Shown: positions 1-6,748 of the stretch, piece by piece
How positions within the stretch are numbered: position 1 is the stretch's first letter
Layout: the number at the start of each line of letters is the position of its first letter
From: G020354785 sp964461435
GTDB lineage: Bacteria; Bacteroidota; Bacteroidia; Bacteroidales; UBA10428
Assembly (NCBI GenBank): GCA_964461435.1
Contig: CAYWUI010000062.1
Coordinates: 1 to 10,717 of the forward strand
Reading direction: 5' to 3'
DNA length: 10,717 nt
Notes under the pieces: model-generated
Databases searched by the model: none
Told to the model about the DNA's origin: nothing
Seen by the model: only the letters and a program-made list of their open reading frames with translations
Program-made: the position numbers and the translations under genes

Positions 1-60
1 CACCCACTGGCAAGCTCGCCGCATAATTTTAGGTTTTTAAACAAACTGCCGTTGGGCGGC
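1..60. repeat. Right end of a cassette-boundary inverted repeat (partial)
   Basis: The window opens in a noncoding stretch that closes with CTGCCGTTGGGCGGCAAG. Its core GTTGGGC (51-57) fits the classical integron right core GTTRRRY and lines up with the GTTGGCA cores at 955, 7813 and 10627. The left arm would lie before the window, so no hairpin can be checked here. A gene with no relation to its neighbours starts about 100 bases later, as after the other elements. Could simply be a GC-richer intergenic stretch. Confidence 0.3.
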
Positions 61-73
61 AAGCAGTTTTTAT

Positions 74-134
74 ACACGTATAGTGAAATTATTTATTGCA
101 CGTGTCTAATTTTATTTGTATATTTACACGTATA
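74..134 (+). promoter_or_regulatory. Candidate operator boxes upstream of the toxin-antitoxin pair
   Basis: ACACGTATA occurs at 74-82 and again at 126-134, with a related palindromic box GCACGTGTC at 99-107 between them. The central ACG triplets are 25 and 27 bases apart, roughly 2.5 helical turns. The first box is extended to TATAC-AC-GTATA, an inverted repeat. Repeated boxes directly before an antitoxin gene are typical of autoregulation by a ribbon-helix-helix antitoxin or its toxin complex. That role is inferred here. No convincing TAnnTTTG promoter box is seen in this stretch. Confidence 0.35.
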
Positions 135-158
135 AAAAACAAAGAAAATAGAAGTGCT

Positions 159-407
159 ATGAATACAAAGCTTACTTTAACTATTGAGCAGACGATAATT
201 AAAAAGGCTAAAAAGTATGCCAGGCAAAAAGGGCGTAGTCTATCAGATATAATTGAAAATTATTTAAAAATAATAACAAAAGACAAATTAAAATCTGATA
301 TAGAAATTACTCCACTGACTAAATCGTTGAAAGGTTCGTTCAAAGCACCTGATAATTTTGATTATAAAGAACAATTGTCAAAAAGATTATCTGAGAAATA
401 TCGCTAA
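159..407 (+). CDS. DUF6364-like antitoxin (ribbon-helix-helix type)
   Basis: Encodes 82 residues and begins MNTKLTLTIEQTIIKKAKKY, followed by ARQKGRSLSDIIENYLKII. This is the N-terminal pattern of DUF6364-type antitoxins: a short beta strand, then two helices, as in ribbon-helix-helix DNA binders. The C-terminal half (about residues 45-82) is charged and probably wraps the toxin. The reading frame is open back to an ATG at 96, but the extra 21 residues do not look like family sequence and would overlap the operator-like boxes, so the ATG at 159 is preferred. The stop is followed after one base by the PIN toxin start, so the two are surely cotranscribed. Expected role: neutralise the neighbouring PIN nuclease and repress the operon. 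Confidence 0.75.
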   Translation: MNTKLTLTIEQTIIKKAKKYARQKGRSLSDIIENYLKIITKDKLKSDIEITPLTKSLKGSFKAPDNFDYKEQLSKRLSEKYR

Positions 408-408
408 T

Positions 409-834
409 ATGGATCGAATTCTTATAGATACAGACGTAATACTAGATTTTTTCTTTGATAGAGAACCCTATTCAGATTATACTGCACAGATCTTTTCACT
501 TTGTGAGTCAGAACAAGTTAGAGGATTTATTACTCCTGTCATATGTAGTAATGTATATTATCTTTTACGCCAAACTGCAAAACATAAAAAAGTGGTTGAG
601 AAACTTAGTCAATTATTAACCTTCATGGACGTATTACAAATGGATAGAGAGGTTATCATTCAGGCTTTGAATTCGGGATTCAATGATTTTGAGGATGCAT
701 TACAGAATTTTGCTGCAGTTAAATCTGGAGTTATTGATGTTATTCTTACGCGAAACATAAAAGACTTTTCAAAAAGTGAAATAGGTATACTATCACCTGA
801 GAGTTATTTAAAATCAAGGACTGCCAGCCGCTAA
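409..834 (+). CDS. PIN-domain toxin (VapC-like ribonuclease)
   Basis: Encodes 141 residues. The N-terminus MDRILIDTDVILDFFFDREP carries the first PIN acidic residue (D7, with D9 and D13 nearby) and the DFF..R.P pattern usual in PIN_3-type proteins. SNVYYLLR (47-54) follows. FNDFEDALQ (91-99) supplies further acidic residues, and ILTRNIKDF (112-120) gives the late TRN..DF motif. The acidic cluster would bind metal for RNA cleavage, as known for PIN toxins. The start at 409 is one base after the antitoxin stop; an upstream in-frame ATG at 358 lies inside the antitoxin gene and is not favoured. The stop TAA (832-834) lies inside the left arm of the following inverted repeat. It looks complete, and no key residue is obviously missing. 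RNA target unknown. Confidence 0.85.
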   Translation: MDRILIDTDVILDFFFDREPYSDYTAQIFSLCESEQVRGFITPVICSNVYYLLRQTAKHKKVVEKLSQLLTFMDVLQMDREVIIQALNSGFNDFEDALQNFAAVKSGVIDVILTRNIKDFSKSEIGILSPESYLKSRTASR

Positions 835-962
835 CGGTAAATATAGTTAAGCTGGGCAAAGTGCTAATTTTAAAGTGAGTACACAAAATAAACATATCAA
901 TGGTCTGATAAATTGGTGGCTCGGGAAACCCAGCCTACCCATATTTGCATACCGTTGGCAAC
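830..962. repeat. attC-like imperfect inverted repeat 1
   Basis: The left arm (830-856) begins GCTAACGGTA and ends GTTAAGCTGGG. The right arm (929-959) begins CCCAGCCTACCC and ends ATACCGTTGGC. The reverse complement of the right arm aligns with the left arm along its length, with a few mismatches and about three extra bases (TGC) on the right arm. The outermost parts pair as CTAACGGTA with TACCGTTGG. The middle 72 bases (857-928) would form a large, variable loop. This size, the AAC...GTT outer cores and unpaired bases on one arm resemble integron attC sites. The toxin stop codon overlaps the left core. It might instead be a species-specific intergenic repeat or terminator-like element. Confidence 0.6.
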
Positions 963-1027
963 AACTGTAACAAACAATATTACAATGGATTAAGTACATG
1001 GAATAATAATACATCTAAATAAACATT

Positions 1028-1417
1028 ATGAAATTTGTTTGTAAAGAAATATCTATAAGTGATGAAGAATTGGGTTGTCAAGTGACCTTCTCGGAAAACG
1101 AAGATTTAGGTCCAGAGACTGCAAATATGTCGTTGAAAAAAATTGAAGAGTCTATCGGAAAATATTTATTATTACAGAGGTCCTTTCCCGAAGATGAATT
1201 TGAAGAGGATAATTATTATTTCGAAACACACGATGAGAATCTTTGTGGTGATTTAGAAAACTTTAAAATTATTCTATCGAGACAATCTTTTAAATTGAAA
1301 TTGGATGGTGAGATTATCGAAATTTCAATCAATCCAACCAACAAGGAATATATAGAATTAAGCCACATCTTACCAATAATTATTAATAACCAAGGAGGAC
1401 TGATAATTAATGATTAA
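1028..1417 (+). CDS. Small acidic protein, possibly Imm10-like immunity protein
   Basis: Encodes 129 residues, rich in D and E, with no signal peptide or membrane segment. The order of features is KYLLLQRSFPEDEFEED (45-61), NYYFETHDE (62-70), a strand pattern ENFKIILSRQSFKLKL (77-92), then a hydrophobic last segment LSHILPIII (111-119). The YLLLQR...D...YY.E..D pattern followed by paired strands resembles the Imm10 family, whose members protect against polymorphic toxins. The match is from memory of the pattern and is not firm. It stands alone between two inverted-repeat elements with no toxin gene beside it, as a single-gene cassette would. The ATG at 1028 is the natural start; no strong ribosome binding site is seen. 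Confidence 0.6.
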   Translation: MKFVCKEISISDEELGCQVTFSENEDLGPETANMSLKKIEESIGKYLLLQRSFPEDEFEEDNYYFETHDENLCGDLENFKIILSRQSFKLKLDGEIIEISINPTNKEYIELSHILPIIINNQGGLIIND

Positions 1418-1426
1418 AAAGCAGCA

Positions 1427-1552
1427 GTTGCCAAGCAGTAAAGCAAATAGCTATGTTAGTGGGTTGCCAATGTTTAATATATTTGTTAAGTAACGGTCAC
1501 GGGGACAGGAACGCAGCGCCGAAAAACGCTACTTGCCTTACTGCCGGCCGTC
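1427..1552. repeat. attC-like imperfect inverted repeat 2 (interrupted at right)
   Basis: The left arm GCAGTAAAGCAAATAGC (1435-1451) matches the reverse complement of GCTACTTGCCTTACTGC (1528-1544) with only two mismatches. The similarity extends outward over about eight more bases. The middle (1452-1527) is a variable, locally GC-rich segment containing a small AGCG/CGCT hairpin. The element starts ten bases after the stop of the Imm10-like gene. Five bases beyond the right arm the IS1182-family element begins. On its other side the sequence resumes with AACTCCCGTTATACAC, which contains a CCGTTA core like those ending the other elements. I infer that the insertion sequence landed inside this repeat. 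Confidence 0.5.
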
Positions 1553-1655
1553 AGACTGTGCAAAAACTCCCTTGAATTGTTAATTACGTATATTCACTAA
1601 AATTGCTATATACCAAAGCTTATAATAACTTTATTAAAGAAAAAAACCAAATACA

Positions 1656-2709
1656 ATCCAATACATTCAAGGAGAAGACAGAAACCAGGTATTCATGTTT
1701 AGCCTTGAGAGTGCAGTCCCCCCTGATTCATTTGTACGAGTTATCGATGCATTTGTAGATATCATAGATCTTAAGAGTATTGTTTTAAGCATGTAGATTG
1801 TAAAGAAGAAGGGCGGCCACCCTATTCGCCATCAGTACTTTTAAAGCTGTATCTATATGGATACCAAAACGGTATATGTACTACACGCAAATTAGAGAGG
1901 GAAGCAAGATTAAATATGGAAGTCAAGTGGTTACTATCGGGCCTTCGGCCAAAATATCGTACGATAGCTGATTTTCGGGCACAAAACCCAAAAGCTTTTC
2001 GTGAGATATTCAGGCGTTTTGTATACCTGCTCAAAAAATGGCAACTGGTAGAAGGCCAGACGATAGCGATTGATTCGTTCAAAGTAAGAGCACAGAACTC
2101 GTTGAAGAACAATTATAATGAGAAGAAAATAGAACGTCATCTTTTTTATATTGATCAAAAGATAAGCGAGTATGAACAAGAGCTTGATTCAAATGATAAA
2201 GAGGAAGACCGCCAGGAAACAGAAAAAAAAATTGAAACCCAGTTATCAAGAAAAGAAAACTACCAGGTATTAAGGGACACACTTATTGTCGGCTGAGACA
2301 GCAGTGTACCGGCAGTAAATACAATGGTAGGGCAATAGATCGGAGTGAATTTGCCGAAGCGCTTGAATCCAACAACCAACGGGTACGGCAAAACCCTGAT
2401 TGTTATCGTCAACGACAACAGATATCGGAACATATCTTTGGAACCTTAAAACGACGGCGTGGCTTCACCCATGTACTTGTAAGGAGTAAGGAGAAGGTAC
2501 TTCGGGAGATTAGCCTGATGTTTATAGGCTACAATCTGACACGTTGTGCCTCTATCCTTGGGGTGGAAAAACTCATTAACCTTCTGAGGGAGTGTTGTTT
2601 ACGTATTTTTATATCAATAAAACGGCTCATTTTAAGCCTAAATAATGAGTTTTTATTTTCAGGTTTAAAAATTTCCTGTTTGAAAAATGGAAGAATTTTA
2701 TGCCCATGA
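1656..2709 (+). pseudogene. IS1182-family transposase, frameshifted and deleted
   Basis: Homology starts near 1656 (IQYIQGEDRNQ) and runs through FSLESAVPPDSFVRVIDAF to DLKSIVLS. A stop at 1794 follows, but shifting by one base near 1785 restores KHVDCKEEGRPPYSPSVLLK and LYLYGY, then the family's KWLLSGLRPKYRTIADFR block (from about 1922). So one base seems lost in the TTTT run. This frame ends at 2294-2296 after a helical linker (ERHLFYIDQKISEYEQELD). It is followed in another frame by QCTGSKYNGRAIDR and EHIFGTLKRRRGF, which holds the late catalytic Glu. The catalytic middle, about 190 codons, is missing. The C-terminal frame then runs to the stop at 2707-2709. No ATG is seen at the expected start; the first in-frame ATG is 1695. 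Nonfunctional. Confidence 0.85.
2626..2656 (+). terminator. Possible weak terminator in the IS1182-family element
   Basis: CTCATT (2626-2631) can pair with AATGAG (2644-2649), and a T-rich run (TTTTTATTTT) follows directly. The stem is only six pairs and AT-rich, so it would be weak. It lies within the open C-terminal frame of the dead transposase, near its 3' end. Confidence 0.3.
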
Positions 2710-3008
2710 AACTAAAATATTGAAGCCTGTTGACTATCTTTATTTAATGAAAACAGGTTTTTGCACAAACTCCCGTTATACACAAGCGAAAAAACAACTG
2801 CACGGCAGGCATTATACTACAAACTTTAAATTTAGAATGGAAATAAAATTAGCCTATCTGCTGTTAAATTATACTTTTCTTAATTGAAACAGTTATACTT
2901 AATTATTATGAAACTTTTCACTTTTATTATTTTTCATTTAAAATAGTAAATTGTCCATTTCAGTATTATTTTATTTAAAAATCAAATGTTGTATTTAATT
3001 TTGTGATA

Positions 3009-4145
3009 ATGAATCCAATAATTCCGATAAAAAAACTTTTTCGTATAGCCTTATATACATCTGCCGCAATAGGATTAATAACAATGGGGCCAGTATATGT
3101 AATTGGCATAATCCTGGGAAACATAAGCACTACCCCTGTTATTCTGTTTAAACTTTTGGGTTCATCTGCTGTAGGAATCAGCTTTTTTGTTTTCTTAATC
3201 TGGATAATTAACATCGCTCTTCTGTATTATCTAAACAAAAGAACATTTTCATCTAAGAAAAATAATAGAAGATATATATGGAGTTTTCTCACGTGTTTTC
3301 TTCTGATGCTTTCTATTCGATTAATTACAAGTCCTATTATTAATGATCCCGAAAAAGTGCAGAGAATCCTAAACTGGAAAATAAAAGAATTTGGCATTCA
3401 TCCCGGTAATATTGATTATTTGCAGTACAATAACTGGATGTTTCTAATTTTGATTATGATTTTTGTGGTTGTTTCTATTAATACTGTCGTACTTATCATA
3501 CAGGACTTAGTACTGCTTATAGAGAAAAAAACAAAAATAGAATCAGAAAATATCCAACTAAAAATTAAAAACATCGAAGCCGCCAATCAAAAGCTTAAGC
3601 AACAGTTACAACCACATTTTTTGTTCAATTCCCTGAATGTGTTAAAAACATTGATCAGGAAACAACCCGATAATGCAGAAGCTTACCTTAAAAGGCTTTC
3701 TGATTTTTTAAGGGCATCTGTTTCATTTGATAATGTCAATACTGTGAAGTTTGAAGAAGAACTGAAATTAAGTTTAGATTACATTGAAATGCAAAAAATA
3801 AGATTTGAGGATGCTATTCATTTTGAGGTCAGTATTCCTGAAGAAGTTAAAGTTGGCATTTTGCCTATATTTTCAATTCAGTTATTACTGGAAAATGCCA
3901 TAAAACACAATGCATTCACAATCGAATCACCCTTATATATTAAATTATTTTATAACAATGGCTGTATTACAGTAAGCAATAATATTCAGCAAAAGATAGC
4001 AGAAGGTTCTTCTTCCGGCATGGGTTTGACAAACCTTTCCGAACGGTATAAAATAATTTCTGGCGATGAAATTAATATTCAATCAAATGATTCAGATTTT
4101 TCAGTAAGCATTAAAATTTTATCAAATGAGAATTGTAATCATTGA
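3009..4145 (+). CDS. LytS/YehU-like membrane sensor histidine kinase
   Basis: Encodes about 378 residues from ATG 3009; a GTG at 3003 gives two more and cannot be excluded. Numbering below is from the GTG. Four hydrophobic segments lie at about 12-40, 52-77, 92-110 and 143-173, with no recognisable extracellular sensor domain. A short coiled stretch (175-200) leads to LQPHFLFNSLN (202-212), the phosphoacceptor box of the His_kinase family PF06580, with H205. LLLENAIKHN (294-303) is the N box, and SGMGLTNLSERY (338-349) the glycine box of the ATPase domain. All key residues are present, so it should autophosphorylate. It overlaps the response regulator gene by 20 bases, implying translational coupling. 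The downstream transporter suggests it senses a cell-envelope-active compound within the membrane, but the signal is inferred. Confidence 0.92.
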   Translation: MNPIIPIKKLFRIALYTSAAIGLITMGPVYVIGIILGNISTTPVILFKLLGSSAVGISFFVFLIWIINIALLYYLNKRTFSSKKNNRRYIWSFLTCFLLMLSIRLITSPIINDPEKVQRILNWKIKEFGIHPGNIDYLQYNNWMFLILIMIFVVVSINTVVLIIQDLVLLIEKKTKIESENIQLKIKNIEAANQKLKQQLQPHFLFNSLNVLKTLIRKQPDNAEAYLKRLSDFLRASVSFDNVNTVKFEEELKLSLDYIEMQKIRFEDAIHFEVSIPEEVKVGILPIFSIQLLLENAIKHNAFTIESPLYIKLFYNNGCITVSNNIQQKIAEGSSSGMGLTNLSERYKIISGDEINIQSNDSDFSVSIKILSNENCNH

Positions 4146-4887
4146 AGATGAAAAATTAACAGCTGATAATTTGTCCGAAACTATTTTAAAAATAGTTCCT
4201 GATGCGCAGATTATTGCTTGTTTAAACTCTGTTAGTTCTGCTATTTCATGGTTTCAGATAAATGAACAACCTGACTTGATTTTCAGCGATATTCAACTCG
4301 GTGATGGATTGTGCTTTGAAATTTTTAAAACCATCCCTGTCAACACGCCTGTTATTTTTTATACAGCTTATGATGAATACGCTTTAAAAGCTTTTGATGC
4401 AAATGGAATAGATTATATTTTAAAACCATTTGATGAAACAACTATCGAAGGGGCATTTCATAAATACAACACATTAAAAAACAAATTCACAGGGAATATT
4501 ACTAACCTCGATCAAATCATTCAGTTGTTTGAGAATAAAAAGAAACAATCTAAAAGCTCGGTTCTTGTTTATAAACAAGATAAAATTCTTCCGGTCAGAT
4601 TTGATGATATTGCTTTTTTTTATATTGAAAACGAAATTACCCACTTGATTACTTTTAACAACAAACAATACACCATAAACCAGACTATCGAAAAACTTGA
4701 AGAAATATCCTCCGATTATTTTTACAGGGTTAACAGGCAATTTCTTATCAATCGCAAAGCTATCAAAGAAGCATCGCAATATTTTGCCCGTAAACTTTCT
4801 TTAACTCTTGTCATTCCTTTCAAGGACACTATTACAGTTAGTAAAAATAAAGTCTCCGGCTTTTTAAACTGGTTATCTGAACATTAA
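4126..4887 (+). CDS. LytTR-family response regulator
   Basis: Encodes 253 residues. The receiver domain spans about 1-118: acidic pair in IIEDE (E7, D8), phosphoacceptor D55 in FSDIQL, T80 in YTAYDE, and K100 in LKPF. The LytTR DNA-binding domain spans about 144-250, with the typical FFYIENE and YFYRVNRQFLINRKAI segments. It is the cognate partner of the overlapping kinase. As in related systems, it probably activates the transporter genes that start 131 bases downstream. A palindrome flanked by direct repeats in that gap is a candidate binding site. The gene is complete and ends with TAA. The ATG at 4126 is the natural start because the receiver motif MRIVIIEDE begins immediately. Confidence 0.93.
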   Translation: MRIVIIEDEKLTADNLSETILKIVPDAQIIACLNSVSSAISWFQINEQPDLIFSDIQLGDGLCFEIFKTIPVNTPVIFYTAYDEYALKAFDANGIDYILKPFDETTIEGAFHKYNTLKNKFTGNITNLDQIIQLFENKKKQSKSSVLVYKQDKILPVRFDDIAFFYIENEITHLITFNNKQYTINQTIEKLEEISSDYFYRVNRQFLINRKAIKEASQYFARKLSLTLVIPFKDTITVSKNKVSGFLNWLSEH

Positions 4888-4920
4888 CATTTGCTGCAGG
4901 TTATTTCACCTTTCATTTTG

Positions 4921-4966
4921 TCCGTTTCAGGTAAATTTTACTTTTAAAAGTAAGAGATCCGTCGCA
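4921..4966. promoter_or_regulatory. Candidate response-regulator operator
   Basis: TTACTTTTAAAAGTAA (4938-4953) is a perfect 16-base palindrome. It is flanked by two near-identical direct repeats, TCCGTTTCA (4921-4929) and TCCGTCGCA (4958-4966), 37 bases apart. LytTR proteins bind pairs of short direct repeats, commonly about two helical turns apart. The spacing here is 3.5 turns, so the fit is imperfect. The site lies between the regulator and the transporter genes, where control of the transporter would be expected. The palindrome could alternatively be a weak hairpin after the regulator gene, but no T-run follows it. Confidence 0.4.
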
Positions 4967-5018
4967 ATTTTGTTCTGTTATTCAAATAATGCAATCAGAC
5001 ACATAAAATTGAAATATT

Positions 5019-5942
5019 ATGAATGAAATAATCAGAACCGAGAAACTGACCAAAAAATACAAAGAAGTATTGGCTGTATCAGAAATATCCCTGAGTGTTA
5101 GTAAGGGTGAAATTTATGGTTTTTTAGGGCTAAATGGTGCAGGGAAAACCACTACGATAAGGATGTTGCTTGGAATGATTTCACCTAACAAAGGTGAAGC
5201 ATTTATTAATGGGAAAAAAGTGCATGCGGGCAATACCGAACTATGGAAGGAAATCGGATACCTGGTGGAAATTCCATACTCGTATCCAAATCTTACTGTG
5301 AAAGAAAATCTTGAAATAATCAGGAGATTAAGATTTATGAAGGACAGAAATGCTGTGGATTCAATAATAGATAAACTCAAACTCACGGAATATGCAAACC
5401 GCAAGGTTAAGAATTTGTCGCTGGGTAATGCTCAACGTCTGGGAGTTGCCAAAGCATTAATCCATAATCCGAATATCCTGATACTTGATGAGCCAGCTAA
5501 CGGATTCGATCCCGCAGGAATTTACGAAATCAGGAAGATGCTCAGTGACCTGGCAAAAAATCATGGTGTGACAGTCTTCATATCAAGCCATATTCTTGGT
5601 GAAATATCAAGATTTGCAACACGTATTGGCATCATACACAATGGTGTTTTAATCCAGGAATTAAATACGTACAAGTTGGAGCAGCTTTGTCAAAAGCGAT
5701 TAAAAGTCAACACCAGGAATAATAATCTTGCTATTTCTGTATTGCTACAAAATGGAATTTCAGCAGTTGAAGCAACTGATGAAACGGTTGAAATTAAAGA
5801 TGAGGAGATCATTAATAATCCCGAATCTGTTGCAACTCTTCTTGTTAATAATCAGGTACCGCCTTTTTTATTAAATGTAGTTGAAGAAGATCTGGAATCT
5901 TATTTCTTAAGAACAATTAAAATGAAAGGAGACGAAAAATGA
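5019..5942 (+). CDS. ABC transporter ATPase, BcrA/LanF-like
   Basis: Encodes 307 residues. Walker A GLNGAGKTT (37-45), signature LSLGNAQRLG (133-142), Walker B ILILDEP (153-159) and H-loop SSH (189-191) are all present. In place of the usual Q-loop glutamine there is GYLVEIP (80-86), with E84. This E-loop is described for lantibiotic-immunity LanF ATPases and is seen in BcrA-like proteins. Residues 210-307 form a C-terminal extension typical of drug-resistance ATPases of this group. It would power the permease encoded next, whose start overlaps its stop by four bases (ATGA). Likely role: export or removal of a peptide antibiotic from the membrane. The substrate is not visible in the sequence. 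Confidence 0.93.
   Translation: MNEIIRTEKLTKKYKEVLAVSEISLSVSKGEIYGFLGLNGAGKTTTIRMLLGMISPNKGEAFINGKKVHAGNTELWKEIGYLVEIPYSYPNLTVKENLEIIRRLRFMKDRNAVDSIIDKLKLTEYANRKVKNLSLGNAQRLGVAKALIHNPNILILDEPANGFDPAGIYEIRKMLSDLAKNHGVTVFISSHILGEISRFATRIGIIHNGVLIQELNTYKLEQLCQKRLKVNTRNNNLAISVLLQNGISAVEATDETVEIKDEEIINNPESVATLLVNNQVPPFLLNVVEEDLESYFLRTIKMKGDEK
5925..5931 (+). promoter_or_regulatory. Ribosome binding site of the ABC permease
   Basis: AAAGGAG lies seven bases before the ATG at 5939. It is the best Shine-Dalgarno match in the kinase-transporter block, fixes the permease start, and sits inside the end of the ATPase gene. With the ATGA overlap this suggests tight coupling of ATPase and permease synthesis. 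Confidence 0.6.
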
Positions 5943-6727
5943 AAAGTATACTGGTGACATTTTGGGCAGAATGCCTGAAAGTAAGAAAATCGAAAGTATT
6001 CTGGCTTTCAATCGTGTTTTTTGTATTTGTATCATTTATGATGGGATTAATCATGTTTGTTCAAATACATCCGGAAATCTCTCAAAAATTTGGCATGATT
6101 GGCACTAAAGCTTCCTTGTTAAGGTTTGGGGAACCAAACTGGCAAAACTATCTGACATTGCTTTTACAAGGTATAGGCGGGATTGGGATGGTTGGTTTCG
6201 GATTTATTACAAGCTGGATATTTGGTCGTGAATATACCGATAATACAATAAAAGATATTATCGCTTTACCTGTTTCACGTTCATCTGTCGTTATTTCAAA
6301 ATTAATTGTTGTAATACTTTGGAGCATTCTACTTACATGCATCTTTTTAATATCTTCAATTGTTTTTGGTCATTTAGCAGGTATTTCAGGCTGGACTGGT
6401 AAAATTCTTTCACAGTTTTTATATAAATATACTATAGCCACTCTTCTTACCATTTTACTTTGTACCATAACATCTTTCTTTGCAAGCTATGGTAAAGGAA
6501 TTTTATTACCTATTGGTGTTATTATTCTGACAATGATAATTGCTAATTTCACAGGATTAGTTGGATTAGGTCCTTATTTTCCATGGGCGATACCTGAATT
6601 ATTCTGTTCACCTCCTGGTACTGAAGATATTCATTTAAATATTGCAAGTTATATGATTCTCATTTCAACAAGTATATTAGGATTAATTGGGACATTAGCA
6701 TGGTGGCAATATGCTGACCAGAAATAA
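5939..6727 (+). CDS. ABC-2 family permease, BcrB-like
   Basis: Encodes 262 residues with six hydrophobic segments at about 21-42, 72-95, 117-146, 161-183, 187-207 and 234-256, the usual layout of an ABC-2 half-transporter permease. FGREYTDNTIKDIIALPVSR (95-114) is the conserved cytoplasmic loop of this family, thought to contact the ATPase. It is in the inner membrane and presumably works as a dimer with the upstream ATPase. Only one permease gene is present, as in BcrAB-type systems, whereas LanFEG systems have two. The stop at 6725-6727 is just five bases before the terminal repeat of the IS982-family element, so a second permease or other operon member once following it could have been separated. 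The native C-terminus looks intact. Confidence 0.9.
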   Translation: MKSILVTFWAECLKVRKSKVFWLSIVFFVFVSFMMGLIMFVQIHPEISQKFGMIGTKASLLRFGEPNWQNYLTLLLQGIGGIGMVGFGFITSWIFGREYTDNTIKDIIALPVSRSSVVISKLIVVILWSILLTCIFLISSIVFGHLAGISGWTGKILSQFLYKYTIATLLTILLCTITSFFASYGKGILLPIGVIILTMIIANFTGLVGLGPYFPWAIPELFCSPPGTEDIHLNIASYMILISTSILGLIGTLAWWQYADQK

Positions 6728-6748
6728 TTAATTAACTCAAGTTGCTAT

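Larger units (their letters stand above)
1557..2767 (+). mobile_element. IS1182-family element, internally deleted
   Basis: Bounded by an 11-base perfect terminal inverted repeat: TGTGCAAAAAC at 1557-1567 and GTTTTTGCACA at 2757-2767. It encloses a transposase whose N- and C-terminal parts match the IS1182 family. Its 1211-base length is well short of the roughly 1.7-1.9 kb usual for the family, in keeping with an internal deletion of the transposase near 2290. No target duplication is apparent: the flanks are ...GTCAGAC and AACTCCC... . The element cannot move by itself. Confidence 0.8.

Noticed and set aside
1822..2282. Open frames on the - strand within the IS1182 transposase
   Set aside because: They are antisense to recognisable transposase sequence and show no family resemblance of their own.
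2687..2887. Small 66-residue frame between the IS1182 end and the kinase gene
   Set aside because: It spans the insertion sequence boundary, so it is a chance frame. I see no gene in 2768-3002.
2996..3003. TAATTTTG as the -7 promoter box of the kinase operon
   Set aside because: It matches TAnnTTTG, but only five bases separate it from the ATG, and no matching -33 element is seen. Transcription would start at or after the start codon.
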